Of a stretch of DNA of 64,000 nucleotides, positions 17,423 through 26,578 are shown in pieces (the stretch's first letter is position 1; each line of letters starts with the position of its first letter). Source of the stretch: Leptospira sp. WS39.C2. Its GTDB lineage: Bacteria; Spirochaetota; Leptospiria; Leptospirales; Leptospiraceae. The notes beneath the pieces are model-generated. The model ran no database searches and was not told where the DNA came from. It worked only from the letters and a program-made list of their open reading frames with translations. The position numbers and the translations under genes were made by a program. Where the stretch lies: NCBI RefSeq assembly GCF_040833965.1, contig NZ_CP162142.1, forward strand, positions 992,001-1,056,000, written 5' to 3'.

Positions 17423-18619
17423 CTATTTGAACGATAATGAAGTGATCGTTCCGTTATCCACTTGGTCTAAAAACGTTTTGTTCGAGACTTCATATTGAAG
17501 CACATTTGTTTGTCCTGACAACGCACCGAGGCCGACATAGGTTCGTGTAAACGCGTCATCCACAGACATAAAATCAGAACCACCTTGTGTGGGGCTTGGG
17601 TAATCAGAAGGAACCTGGTTTGCTTCCAACTGGTCAGTTACATAACCATTGATGTTAAAGATCCCATAAGAAAGTTTTGCTCCTGGAAAAGAAGAAGCAG
17701 GTAAAGCACAGATTGTTTCTGCTTTTGTAGCAACAGTTGTGAAAGTTGCCTTCGCTGTTGTTTGGAATGGCAAATCAAATTTTTGCATGTATGCTAATAC
17801 ATAGTAAATTTGGTCATTTCCACCACAAAAAGTTTTTAGTGTCTCTAAATTGGATGCATTGGATGGATTGATTTCTTTTAACTTTGTAAAACTGAGTCGA
17901 ACGACACTTCTAAAACAAAGTTGTCTTCCGGAATCCACTTCTGTTAGGATCACCCTTCCTACCTTACTGATCCAAGATGAGTTTTCTGGACCATTCTTCC
18001 AAGAGTAGGTTTGGAATTTTGTTCCATAAATGGACTCATTTCCCGTATAACTTTCTGTGATCACATCACCCACATTCGCAAACTGTGGATTCCCAAAGTC
18101 AACTAACCGGTAGTAGATGAGAGCTCCAGCATTGCCAAGAGTGGTATCCGGATTATCAAAAAACAATTGTAAAGAAGGGATGGATGCTCCTGTTTTTTTG
18201 ATTTCAAAAAAATGATTAAAAGTTTTAGTCCCTGTATAGGCAGTGGACGCAATATTGGCTGTTGGTGTGTTGATTTTGATCGTAAGGGTCGCTGATCCAA
18301 ATCCACTGAGGTTTACATTTGTTAATACATCATTACGGGCAACACCTGGATTATTAAAATAACCCGCATTTTTTAAGGCCAAAATCAAACTATCAATGAT
18401 ACCAGAGTTACCACGTGCCCAAGTCGCCGACTGCCTGACAAATCCCCAGTTATCAGCACTTGTTGCTGACCAAAGTTTTTCTGATCCAAATCCTAGTTGG
18501 ATTGTTTCCATTAACATTTCGGAAAGGATCGTGGATTCTGATTTTCTTGTTTGTTTGTGGAAGTCAGAAACTTGGACACTGACTCCTAAAAATAAAAGGA
18601 ATAGGATTATCTTTTTCAT
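17423..18619 (-). CDS. Secreted protein of unknown function
   Basis: This 398-residue protein starts with a signal peptide (KKIILFLLFLGVSVQVSDF). The body is rich in Thr, Asn, Ser and aromatic residues with strand-like alternation, as in surface or outer-membrane-associated proteins. Three or four Cys residues (for example in RQLCFRS, LKTFCGG and ETICALP) could form disulfides. I do not recognise the family. GGAGTAATTT precedes the ATG. It lies 3 bases downstream of a tiny lipoprotein gene on the same strand, so the two are probably one transcript. Confidence 0.7.
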   Translation of the reverse strand: MKKIILFLLFLGVSVQVSDFHKQTRKSESTILSEMLMETIQLGFGSEKLWSATSADNWGFVRQSATWARGNSGIIDSLILALKNAGYFNNPGVARNDVLTNVNLSGFGSATLTIKINTPTANIASTAYTGTKTFNHFFEIKKTGASIPSLQLFFDNPDTTLGNAGALIYYRLVDFGNPQFANVGDVITESYTGNESIYGTKFQTYSWKNGPENSSWISKVGRVILTEVDSGRQLCFRSVVRLSFTKLKEINPSNASNLETLKTFCGGNDQIYYVLAYMQKFDLPFQTTAKATFTTVATKAETICALPASSFPGAKLSYGIFNINGYVTDQLEANQVPSDYPSPTQGGSDFMSVDDAFTRTYVGLGALSGQTNVLQYEVSNKTFLDQVDNGTITSLSFK

Positions 18620-18622
18620 AAA

Positions 18623-18826
18623 TTACTCCGCAATACCTTTGGGAATACAAATCGTAAAACCCGACTTGGGTCCAGAACATCCAGCTGCTTGGTTATAAGA
18701 CCAAACGGATAAAAGTAATGCACCCAATAGATCCTCATCCTTCTTGTCATCTTTTTCAAAAAGGGAACAAGAGATGAGTGAACTAAAAAGTAGAATCGTG
18801 AGTAGTTTTGTGGAAAAGGATCTCAT
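18623..18826 (-). CDS. Tiny lipoprotein
   Basis: The 67-residue product has a basic start, a hydrophobic core and the lipobox SLISC at Cys20, followed by a highly charged EKDDKKDED linker. Two further Cys residues (CSGPKSGFTIC) may form a small disulfide loop. The function is unknown. The ATG lies inside the 3' arm of a perfect 10-bp hairpin, which may mask translation initiation. The next gene, encoding a secreted protein, follows 3 bases downstream. Confidence 0.72.
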   Translation of the reverse strand: MRSFSTKLLTILLFSSLISCSLFEKDDKKDEDLLGALLLSVWSYNQAAGCSGPKSGFTICIPKGIAE

Positions 18827-18850
18827 ACCTTATATAACAAAAGGTATGAG
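18822..18850 (-). promoter_or_regulatory. Hairpin enclosing the start codon of the tiny lipoprotein
   Basis: CTCATACCTT (18822-18831) and AAGGTATGAG (18841-18850) are perfect inverted 10-mers with a 9-base loop. Read on the minus strand, the ATG (18826-18824) and the AAGG just before it lie in the 3' arm. The structure could control translation, or act as the end of the upstream DUF4384 transcript. Confidence 0.45.
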
Positions 18851-18867
18851 ATGTTTTTGCAAGAAAA

Positions 18868-19785
18868 TTAACGAGACAGGATTTCGTATTCCCACTCTGT
18901 TACTAGACTTTGTTCGATAGGAGAAGTGAGTGTTGGTGGAGGTGTTAGGGAACGTGCTAAGGTTTTTGTCCCTGTCACGGCAGGTGGCAATAATCGGTAG
19001 AAAGAATCTTCCTTTTTTCCGCGGAGTTGGAACTCTTTCCATTCTTCCCTTGTGACGAAGGCACGGATCCTATCCTTGGACGGTGTTGTTGCGGCTTTGA
19101 ATGAAATGCGTTTGTCAGGGATTGTGACACGTTCCCCTTTTTTCACAAAATTATCATTTTGGATTTGGTTCGGGAAAAGTAAAACAGGTTCTCCTTTTTG
19201 GTTCTCAGGTACTAGGACAACATACACATAATTGTCTTCTGTCGTTTCAATTTCAAATCGAATGGGTTCCCCGGGAACATAAGTGGATTTCAGGGAGTTG
19301 ATTTTCACCTGAGAATTCGAACTGGAACCAGTGTGTGATAAAGCTAGATAGATATTTTTTTTGTCTAGGTAACTTAAAAAATCAGAAACAAGGGTTTTGG
19401 AAAGGGATTCAGGAAGGGCATTTCGGTATTCTAATGTTTCATGTAATACATCGACAAACGATATCAATGATTGGCCGTCTTCAGTTGAAACCAAAACTAA
19501 TTTGTCAACTTGTGACATAGCTTGCAGTTGCATCTTTGTTTCTTCAGTGGCATCCCCACGTTTGTCAAATTCCCAAGACCTCTCTTCGGTGTCTGGGAAA
19601 GAAACGGTGATTTGGCCTCGGCCAGTGGATTGGATTTGTTCTTTGATAAAATCACGTAAGGCTCTACTTTCTTCCGTGGAAGGATAGGCTTCCACAGCGA
19701 TTTTGTAAACAGGGGTCGTGTTTAGCCGATCCAGAGAAAAAACAGATAAGATGGCTACTGAGAAAATTACCAAAAAACGTTTCAT
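18868..19785 (-). CDS. DUF4384-domain exported protein
   Basis: The 305-residue product has a signal-like N-terminus (KRFLVIFSVAILSVFSLD). The second half, from about residue 165, fits the DUF4384 pattern: VPGEPIRFEIETTEDNY, then YVYVVLVPENQKGEP, LLFPNQ and later IRAFVTREEW. Such domains occur in bacterial envelope or signalling proteins that often accompany FecR proteins or kinases. The first half may be a nucleotide- or peptidoglycan-binding-like alpha/beta domain, but I cannot assign it. The FecR gene lies 2 bases upstream, so the two are probably partners. Confidence 0.7.
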   Translation of the reverse strand: MKRFLVIFSVAILSVFSLDRLNTTPVYKIAVEAYPSTEESRALRDFIKEQIQSTGRGQITVSFPDTEERSWEFDKRGDATEETKMQLQAMSQVDKLVLVSTEDGQSLISFVDVLHETLEYRNALPESLSKTLVSDFLSYLDKKNIYLALSHTGSSSNSQVKINSLKSTYVPGEPIRFEIETTEDNYVYVVLVPENQKGEPVLLFPNQIQNDNFVKKGERVTIPDKRISFKAATTPSKDRIRAFVTREEWKEFQLRGKKEDSFYRLLPPAVTGTKTLARSLTPPPTLTSPIEQSLVTEWEYEILSR

Positions 19786-19787
19786 GA

Positions 19788-20510
19788 TTAACCTTGGCCT
19801 TTATAGTCGTTCATCATTTGATCATTTTTTTCGTATTGTTCTTTGATGCGTTGGTAGTTTTCTTCTTTGATGGCTTTGAATTGTTCGAAGATACGCATTT
19901 TTTCTTTTACAAATTCATCTAAAATTTGTTTCTTCAATTGTTTGCCATCAACTACAACTTCTTCATTCTCAGCCACTAATGTCTGTTTGCCTTTTTTGTC
20001 AGGACTCACAGCCACAGTTCCCTCATTCACATACACACCAGTTTCTACTTCTTTTAAGTCTTCGTCTTCCCCACCTTGGTTTGGAGTTGCCACAAGAAAT
20101 TCGGTCCCGCGAACACCTGCAACAAAGCTAGGATTGACAACGCTGAGTTGGGTGTCGCTTGGACCACCACCTGGTGGTTTGTGAGCTTTTACAAATAATT
20201 TACCACCCACTAAATTGAGAGTGGTGGATTTGGATTTGGGATTGAGTAAGTCATCGATGCGAACAGAGGAAAATTTTGCCAATCGGATGGTGGCTTGGGT
20301 TGCCAATTGGATTTCGCAGCTTCCATCCTCAGAAGTGATGGTGTCACCTTTTTTTAGGACACTCCCTAGTTTTACAGGTTCTTTTGCTTTTTTAAAACGT
20401 GGACCGGAGAGGTAATTATTACCTTGGATGAAACTAACCACTCCGACTTCGTCAGCAAATACGGTTGTGGTGGTTAAAAAAAACAAAAAGAAGGGAATCA
20501 AACGGATCAT
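19788..20510 (-). CDS. FecR-domain exported protein
   Basis: From ATG 20510 the protein has 240 residues with a signal peptide ending near TVFA. The FecR domain follows: VSFIQGNNYL, VLKKGDTITSEDGSCEIQL, TIRLAKFSSVRID, and the signature NPSFVAGVRGTEFLV, ending in VNEGTVAVSP. The C-terminal third is a long charged helix rich in Glu, Lys and Gln, probably coiled coil. The domain senses or binds extracytoplasmic ligands in regulators; here there is no linked sigma factor or TonB receptor. A longer frame from 20588 is open but would lengthen the leader implausibly. Confidence 0.82.
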   Translation of the reverse strand: MIRLIPFFLFFLTTTTVFADEVGVVSFIQGNNYLSGPRFKKAKEPVKLGSVLKKGDTITSEDGSCEIQLATQATIRLAKFSSVRIDDLLNPKSKSTTLNLVGGKLFVKAHKPPGGGPSDTQLSVVNPSFVAGVRGTEFLVATPNQGGEDEDLKEVETGVYVNEGTVAVSPDKKGKQTLVAENEEVVVDGKQLKKQILDEFVKEKMRIFEQFKAIKEENYQRIKEQYEKNDQMMNDYKGQG

Positions 20511-20631
20511 GCCACTTTTATAACGGATCAGTCTTCGCTTACAAGCCAAAAATCTGAAAAAAAAATCAAAAAAATCCCTACAAACCATTTAATTTAGAAC
20601 CAATATCAAATTTTACCACCTATCTATTGAT

Positions 20632-22185
20632 ATGTGGCGTTTCGTATTGAGATGTACATTCTGTTTCGGCTTGGGACTTTCTACGGTAAAGGCAAATGGC
20701 CATTTCCTCTGGGAAGATTGTATTTGGATCGGTCTTGAACGAAATGCCCAATTCAAATTAGAGAAAACAAAATCAGAATTATTCCCGATTTTACTCCGCG
20801 AAAAGTGGAAACAATACCTTCCTAAATTAGGAGTTCATTATTTTGGAATTTTCTCACGCAACAGAGAACAAATGGACCAAGAATACCGTGATGTGAGACT
20901 CCAAATCCAACAATTATTATATGATGGTGGTGAAACAGAAAGGGAAAAACAAAAAATAGAAATCAAACAACTCATCCAATCAGAGGAAAAAAAAATCCTT
21001 CGGGAAAAAATCATCCAAAATATTTCATTAGCATATTTGAATTTAAACAAACGTATTTTGATAGAATCAATCTATGACCTAAGATTGGAACGATACCAAT
21101 TAGAAATCAAAAAACGCAATTTAGAAATCCAAACAAATCTCATTCCTCATTCTGAAAAAAATTCCATGAAACAATGGGAAGTGGATTTTATTGCAAAACG
21201 GATTCACATCCAAATCCAAAAAGAAAATGCATATTTGGAATTGAAATCTTCTATGTTTCTCGATCCAAACGATCAGTTGGGATTAGAACCTGGGATAACG
21301 GAAAGGATTGAAATTTTTCCTCCCACAAATTCTCCTATTGAAGTTGATTCGAACCACCCCATCCGGAAAAAAAATCGATTGCAGATGGAGCTGGCTCAAA
21401 TTGAAGAAGAAGCAGTCCAAAACGATTGGAAACCTAAACTTGTATTAGGTGGTTATTTTGGAAAAAATGGCAATTATGGTTTCCCCCTTCAAAATGAAAT
21501 TTATGGAGTGAGTTTGGGATTCCAAACCAATCTTGGTGGTTCTAGTTTTAATTCAAATACACAAAATGGATTCCAATCTGATGGGAATGGAATCCAGAGG
21601 ATTCCTGGTTATGGTCCCCAAGCGGTTGGACCTGGGGAAAATGCCTTCCAAAGTGGATCATTTGGATTCTTTGATGAAAATGGCCGTGAAAAAAAACGAT
21701 TTGATTCTCGTTTTTCCAAACTGCAAACACATCTGGAAAAGGAACAATCGGAACTTCAGCTAAAAAATGTTTCCAAGTCCATTGAATTAAAGTTAGTTGA
21801 AGAATATCAAAAATATAATTTATATTTAGAATTTGTAAATTCTGCATTCCAAGGTTTAGAACAAAAAAGAGAAGAAAAAAAATTACACCTAATTACTGAA
21901 ATCGAATATTTGAAATCTGAAGAGGAAGTTTTTATTTCATTCGAACATCTAATAGAACATTATTTTAATTATATTTCTTATTCTTTGGAATTGGTGATTT
22001 TATTAGGTGAGGATCCTTTTTCAAATCGTTATTACCGATTACACAATCGTAAATACCAAAGTGTTTTCACAAATCTCTTGATCCTTTGGAAAGACCAATA
22101 CCCAAAAGAAAAATGGAAAGAGCTAGAACCAAAACTTAAAAAACAAACCCCATTCTTTCTGGAGGATTCGAATGAAATCCGTTAA
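20632..22185 (+). CDS. TolC-like outer-membrane efflux protein
   Basis: The 517-residue product has a leader ending near TVKANG and long amphipathic helices (about 60-200 and 380-470) separated by beta-strand-like regions, the two-fold layout of outer-membrane factors. The phrase LQIQQLLYDGGETEREKQ matches the TolC pattern in which a strand precedes LFDGG. A Gly/Asn/Gln-rich insertion lies around residues 300-345. It would form the outer-membrane channel for the adaptor and RND proteins encoded downstream. The ATG has no obvious ribosome-binding site. The next gene overlaps by 14 bases. Confidence 0.8.
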   Translation: MWRFVLRCTFCFGLGLSTVKANGHFLWEDCIWIGLERNAQFKLEKTKSELFPILLREKWKQYLPKLGVHYFGIFSRNREQMDQEYRDVRLQIQQLLYDGGETEREKQKIEIKQLIQSEEKKILREKIIQNISLAYLNLNKRILIESIYDLRLERYQLEIKKRNLEIQTNLIPHSEKNSMKQWEVDFIAKRIHIQIQKENAYLELKSSMFLDPNDQLGLEPGITERIEIFPPTNSPIEVDSNHPIRKKNRLQMELAQIEEEAVQNDWKPKLVLGGYFGKNGNYGFPLQNEIYGVSLGFQTNLGGSSFNSNTQNGFQSDGNGIQRIPGYGPQAVGPGENAFQSGSFGFFDENGREKKRFDSRFSKLQTHLEKEQSELQLKNVSKSIELKLVEEYQKYNLYLEFVNSAFQGLEQKREEKKLHLITEIEYLKSEEEVFISFEHLIEHYFNYISYSLELVILLGEDPFSNRYYRLHNRKYQSVFTNLLILWKDQYPKEKWKELEPKLKKQTPFFLEDSNEIR

Positions 22186-23536
22186 ATGTTGTTTTTGTCT
22201 GATTGGAATTTTGAATTTCGAAAGTTGTAATTCCGAAATTGGTTCTACTAAAGATTTGATGAGTTTGTTTGTTAACGAAGACTCCCCAAAAGTGATTTCT
22301 TTCTCACCCGGTTCCGGTGAAAATAAAGTCTCACCTAAAACAACAATTTCCATCCTATGGAACCAACCAATGGAAATCCAATCCTGTGTTTCCGCTTTTT
22401 CACTTGATCCCAATACCAAAGGGAATTTTGAAACAACTGACTTATCTTTAAAATTTATTCCGAACCAAAATTTAATGCCAGGAGGTTATGTGATTCGGCT
22501 TACAAAACAATGTGAAAACAAAAATGGCAAAGACTTAGATCGCGTTTATTCAATTCCATTTTCTGTAATAGAAGAAAACACTCCTTCTCCACCAATGGTA
22601 GAATCTTTTTTGATATCAAATGGAAATTCCGAAGAATGTTTGTCAGGTGGGAATATAGTGAATCGAATATTAGAAGCTGTTGGATCTGCATGTGTTGGCA
22701 TTCCAGACCCAAGTCCAATGACCATCATCTTTTCCAAAGATATGAACCAAACAGAAGTTCAGTTAGGACTTAGGTTTGAACCGAATGCCAGTTTCCAATT
22801 GATATGGGTAAATCCGAAAGAAGTCCAAATTCGTTTTGATGATTACTTACAAGACCTAACTCGCTACCAAATGATTCTGGCATCTGGTGTTTCAGCACTT
22901 GATGGGACCAAAATAAACCAACCAATACGACTGGATTTTTATATGGGTGAAGGAGATAAATCTCCAGAGGTAATTGGATTTGGTCTTTCCTCACAAAATT
23001 GTAGTTTAGGAGTCCAGGAATTGGGTAGTCTCACGGGTGCTCGTTGGGATTCCAATACCTGTTTTTGGAGCCAAGGCCAAGCTATCTTAAGCCCGCATGA
23101 ATACCAATTTCGGGGTGGTGATGATGGAACCGGAGAAATCAATAGTTCTGCTTCCTGCGCTGACATTCTCACAGACAATTTTAAAATCTTTTTTGATCAA
23201 TATGTAGATCCTATTTCCGTCATTTCTTCAAGTCGGTTAGTAAAAATTTCACCTCCTTCAAGTAACGTCCGTTTGTCTACGTGGGAATGGAGCCATTGCC
23301 AAACGGTTTACCCATTTGGGTGTAGAGAAGTTAGTTATTCTTTTTCTGAAAGTGAAGCAAGTTGTAATGGTAATTTGTTTGGAAATAATCTAACAGGTGG
23401 TGATTTTAATTTAGCATCTTCTATACATGCCCCCAATTTTTATCCCTACTACGAATTCCGTCTGGACACCGAAGTTCGTTCTGTGACAGGGAAACGTATG
23501 GTTTCTCCTTTTGTTATCCAAATGGAGGCTAAATGA
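22172..23536 (+). CDS. Lipoprotein with bacterial Ig-like (SbsA/Big_5-type) repeats
   Basis: The 454-residue product has a leader ending in NFESC (lipobox Cys19). Two Ig-like repeats are visible: the first begins KVISFSPGSGENKVSPKTTISILWNQPM (about 40-130), the second PSPMTIIFSKDMNQTEV (about 170-255). The layout, a short motif then a strand carrying an F/W-S/N-xxM tetrad, is typical of Big_5 domains in surface lipoproteins. The C-terminal 200 residues carry about ten Cys residues, suggesting disulfides. GGAGG lies 6 bases before the ATG. It is embedded in the export operon, so it may decorate or cap the channel on the outer side. Confidence 0.75.
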   Translation: MKSVKCCFCLIGILNFESCNSEIGSTKDLMSLFVNEDSPKVISFSPGSGENKVSPKTTISILWNQPMEIQSCVSAFSLDPNTKGNFETTDLSLKFIPNQNLMPGGYVIRLTKQCENKNGKDLDRVYSIPFSVIEENTPSPPMVESFLISNGNSEECLSGGNIVNRILEAVGSACVGIPDPSPMTIIFSKDMNQTEVQLGLRFEPNASFQLIWVNPKEVQIRFDDYLQDLTRYQMILASGVSALDGTKINQPIRLDFYMGEGDKSPEVIGFGLSSQNCSLGVQELGSLTGARWDSNTCFWSQGQAILSPHEYQFRGGDDGTGEINSSASCADILTDNFKIFFDQYVDPISVISSSRLVKISPPSSNVRLSTWEWSHCQTVYPFGCREVSYSFSESEASCNGNLFGNNLTGGDFNLASSIHAPNFYPYYEFRLDTEVRSVTGKRMVSPFVIQMEAK

Positions 23537-24054
23537 AAGTTCTCTTATTGTTTGTTTTTTTATTCTATGTTTCCTGCTCCCACTTTCGCGAAACTGTGGG
23601 ATACCAAAAATATCCCATTCCTAATGGAAATAAAATTCTTTTGGTGCCCACAGTTTCCTCTTTTCACTCGGATGATTACATTATGGAGAAGGAAATCATC
23701 CAACAAATTATAGAAGATTTAGGAAGAAGAGGCTTTTTAGTCATCGAAGGTGATGAAGTCCATGAATTTAAAGATAATACAAATGAAGGAGATCATTTCA
23801 GTTTCTTTTATAAGCAACTTTCACCAAACATTCTCAAGAATGAATCCAGGATCACCCATTGGATGGAGAAAGCAATTCGTTTGCAGATACCGTACATCAT
23901 TTTTGTAAGATTTCCAAAACAATTAGAATCTGATCAAAAATTGGTACGTATGTTCTGGTTGCATTTGAATGAAAGGCAAACAGAACAATTTGATTGGAAA
24001 TGGAAATTTGATTCGCATCTTCCTCTTTCAAAAATGCTTTCTGGAGGAAAATAG
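23533..24054 (+). CDS. Small lipoprotein, possibly of the MXAN_6521/LA_1396 type
   Basis: The 173-residue product has the lipobox FYVSC at Cys15. Its body begins with a strand KILLVPTVSSF, followed by a helix EKEIIQQIIEDLGRRGFLVIEGDEV, which recalls lipoprotein families with an alpha/beta fold described for Leptospira and Myxococcus. I recall that name from memory and cannot check it. The start overlaps the preceding stop (ATGA) and has GGAGG upstream. The next gene begins 1 base after the stop. Confidence 0.65.
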   Translation: MKVLLLFVFLFYVSCSHFRETVGYQKYPIPNGNKILLVPTVSSFHSDDYIMEKEIIQQIIEDLGRRGFLVIEGDEVHEFKDNTNEGDHFSFFYKQLSPNILKNESRITHWMEKAIRLQIPYIIFVRFPKQLESDQKLVRMFWLHLNERQTEQFDWKWKFDSHLPLSKMLSGGK

Positions 24055-24055
24055 A

Positions 24056-24568
24056 ATGTGGAAACTAAAGTTTACTAAGTTCCTAATCTTGATTTCGTTT
24101 TTAATTTTTGTTGATTGTAAACATTCACCTCCCCCAGAACCAGAAGAATACCAGATTGTTAAAAATGCTTACCACTCAGGCCATTTAACAGTAGTTCAGT
24201 CAATTTTATCCGACCGGAAAAAAGAAAGGGATTTAACAAAAGAGGAGCAAAAGTTATATTTAAAATCTTTGTTTTATTTGAGCGAATGGAAAGAATTTTT
24301 TAAAGAATGGAATCAATTTGAAACAAAGACACCCGATATAGTTTTATACTATTTTAAGGCTGTTGTTATCTCCAGAGAAAAACCAACGATCGGAATTGAA
24401 GAAGAGAATCTACTTTTAGAATTATTGCCTGTGTCACCTGAGGCTTGTTTGTTGTATCTTCAGTGGAAAGGTAAAAAAATCAATCCGACACAAAAGAAAT
24501 TATTTTTGGCCCAATCCAAACAATTTGATACCTTTCTTTCTAGAATCGAAAAAGAAATAGGGGATTAA
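24056..24568 (+). CDS. Small lipoprotein of unknown function
   Basis: From ATG 24056 the product has 170 residues with a lipobox IFVDC at Cys20. The rest is helical and charged, with a repeated pattern of about 35 residues (LFYLSEWKEFFKEW, DIVLYYFKAVVISRE, PEACLLYLQWKGK) that could be a TPR-like fold. An in-frame upstream extension from 23969 is open but would lack the signal. It lies between another lipoprotein and a membrane protein in the export operon. Confidence 0.68.
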   Translation: MWKLKFTKFLILISFLIFVDCKHSPPPEPEEYQIVKNAYHSGHLTVVQSILSDRKKERDLTKEEQKLYLKSLFYLSEWKEFFKEWNQFETKTPDIVLYYFKAVVISREKPTIGIEEENLLLELLPVSPEACLLYLQWKGKKINPTQKKLFLAQSKQFDTFLSRIEKEIGD

Positions 24569-24569
24569 A

Positions 24570-25184
24570 ATGATAGGACAATTTGATTTTGGATGGTTTC
24601 AGAAAACTTGGTTATTCAATCGGACAAAATGGAGGCAAATCTATACAAAAGATTGGTTTTTCCCTCTCCTATATACTTCCATTTATTTTTCCCACTGTCT
24701 TTTTTCTTGGGATCGTATGAAATCCATAAATTCAGAATTGAAGACAAGGATGATTTTGGAAAAAGGCCATGTCTCCTTCTGGCAATTGTATCCGTTCCAA
24801 ATTTTATCTGTGTATTTTGTTTTCATCTTTTATCTATTCTTTGCATACTTTTTTCTCTATATTTTAAAAAAGTTGGGAGTATTGAATGTATCAATTCCCT
24901 TTATTTCTTTCTCAAAAGATATAATCCGATTGTTTTTCGCAATGATCTGTATTTTGTATCTCGGCAATTGCGGGTTAGGCATATTACATGCTTCGGATTG
25001 GTATAGTATGTATATCTTTCTGTTTTGGATTTCATTGTATCTTTTGTTTATAAAAGAGAATGGTCGAATTTATAAACAAATATTTTCAACTCCTTTCCCT
25101 TCCATGAAACCTTATACAAAAGGGATTGGATATATAATTCCAATTGTTTGGTCCGGATTGATTATAATATTATTAAGTATATGA
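24570..25184 (+). CDS. Integral membrane protein of the export operon
   Basis: The 204-residue protein has about five hydrophobic helices (near 33-48, 72-97, 115-137, 143-160 and 183-203) and aromatic-rich interfaces. I do not recognise the family; the layout slightly resembles Yip1-type membrane proteins. Its stop overlaps the ATG of the adaptor gene (ATGA), so it is translationally coupled to the transport genes and probably assists them in the inner membrane. Confidence 0.6.
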   Translation: MIGQFDFGWFQKTWLFNRTKWRQIYTKDWFFPLLYTSIYFSHCLFSWDRMKSINSELKTRMILEKGHVSFWQLYPFQILSVYFVFIFYLFFAYFFLYILKKLGVLNVSIPFISFSKDIIRLFFAMICILYLGNCGLGILHASDWYSMYIFLFWISLYLLFIKENGRIYKQIFSTPFPSMKPYTKGIGYIIPIVWSGLIIILLSI

Positions 25185-26578
25185 AAACTAAAATATTAAC
25201 ATACTTAAAGTCCCGAATAAAATATTTTGTTTTTCTATTTGTCCTTTATTTGCTTACTTCCTTTTTATTTACACAGTATTCAAATGAAAACATCCGCCTT
25301 CGTTTTCCTAAGGTTTCAAAAATTTTGATACAAAAACATTGGTTGGGTGTAGATCAAAATATTTATGCGAATACTTATGAAAAAGAAAATCCGATTTTTT
25401 CAAAACCAACTATCATTGAAAGAAACGTAAGCTTTGAATTCCCAGCAACTGTAGAAGCTACAAAGGAAATTCAGTTACAAAGTAAACACCAAGGAAGAAT
25501 TCAAAAAATATATGTAACCGAAGGTCAAACTGTAAAAAAAGGAGATTTATTACTCGAGTTAGATGATGTTTTGCTTAGATTGGAAGGTGAAAAATTGAAC
25601 ATTTCACTTGAGATCACGAAAGCCAATCAATCGATTTCATTTGAAAAATGGAAACAAGCGGAAAATCAAATCGAGGTGAAAGTCAGAGAGATAGATAAAA
25701 AAACTGAACTTTTAGAAATTGCTAAAATAGATTTGGAAACGGCAATTGAAACAAAATTAAAAAAAGAAACTTTGTGGGCACACGGATTTGTTTCCTTATC
25801 TGAGCTTGAAAAATGGAGATTGGAAGTTGGAACAAAACAAGCGCAGTATCAAAATTTAAAACGTGATCGAGCCAATTTATTATCTTTGATTCATTTGGAA
25901 AATGATTTAGAAGGATTATCTTTAGCAGAAAAATTAAAAGTTTGGAAACAACAAAATACACCCATTGAGAAAACGGAATATGAACTCAGTGTTACGAATA
26001 CGAAAATTCTAGAGAATCAAATCAATGCTAACAAACAAATGATTTTGGATTCTAAGTTATTTGCTCCAAAATCTGGTAAAATTTTAAAGATAAATTTCCG
26101 GGAAGGGGAAACTACCAATCATCTACCACTCATTAGTTTGATGGAAAATGGAGATTTGTCTGTTTCATTCCAAGTCGGAGAATCAGATTTAAATCTAATC
26201 AAAACTGGCAAAAAAATAGAATTTATATCGAGTCTGGATGAAAAGACTGTTAGTTTTGGGAAAATTGAAAATGTGAGCGGGTATCTAAATTCGCAATCAC
26301 ATGGAATTAGTGTTAAAGCAAAACTGTTAAAAAACTATAATACTCTTCTTACAGGTATGTTTGGGGTTGTAAAAATTGAAACAGAAAAGTTGGAAAAATT
26401 AATTATAGTTCCCACCACCTCAGTATTAGGTGATGAAAATTCTGGATTTTACCTTTTGGTAAAAATCGGTGAAGTAACAGAGAAACGATACATTGAATGT
26501 AGAATTTATAATGATTTTGAAACACAAGTAATAGTGGGATTACATCCAAATGATCTATTCCTTTCCAATCATAAATGA
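25181..26578 (+). CDS. HlyD/RND-type periplasmic adaptor (membrane fusion protein)
   Basis: The 465-residue protein has one N-terminal membrane helix (residues 13-31). The lipoyl half-motif appears twice: EIQLQSKHQGRIQKIYVTEGQTVKKGDLL (about 100-130) and SKLFAPKSGKILKINFREGE (about 300-320). Between them lies a coiled-coil hairpin of about 150 residues, which contacts the TolC channel. A beta-barrel segment and a membrane-proximal domain with LTGMFGVVKIE follow. It bridges the inner-membrane RND pair and the TolC-like protein. Both ends overlap neighbouring genes by 4 bases. Confidence 0.88.
   Translation: MKTKILTYLKSRIKYFVFLFVLYLLTSFLFTQYSNENIRLRFPKVSKILIQKHWLGVDQNIYANTYEKENPIFSKPTIIERNVSFEFPATVEATKEIQLQSKHQGRIQKIYVTEGQTVKKGDLLLELDDVLLRLEGEKLNISLEITKANQSISFEKWKQAENQIEVKVREIDKKTELLEIAKIDLETAIETKLKKETLWAHGFVSLSELEKWRLEVGTKQAQYQNLKRDRANLLSLIHLENDLEGLSLAEKLKVWKQQNTPIEKTEYELSVTNTKILENQINANKQMILDSKLFAPKSGKILKINFREGETTNHLPLISLMENGDLSVSFQVGESDLNLIKTGKKIEFISSLDEKTVSFGKIENVSGYLNSQSHGISVKAKLLKNYNTLLTGMFGVVKIETEKLEKLIIVPTTSVLGDENSGFYLLVKIGEVTEKRYIECRIYNDFETQVIVGLHPNDLFLSNHK

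Noticed and set aside
20603..20637. Small inverted repeats (ATATCAA/TTGATAT, CCAC/GTGG) around the first start of the export operon
   Set aside because: They are short, A+T-rich and expected by chance; I did not call an operator.
23969..24055. Longer N-terminus of the second small lipoprotein
   Set aside because: The extension lies inside the preceding gene, would bury the signal peptide, and the ATG at 24056 follows a GGAGG.
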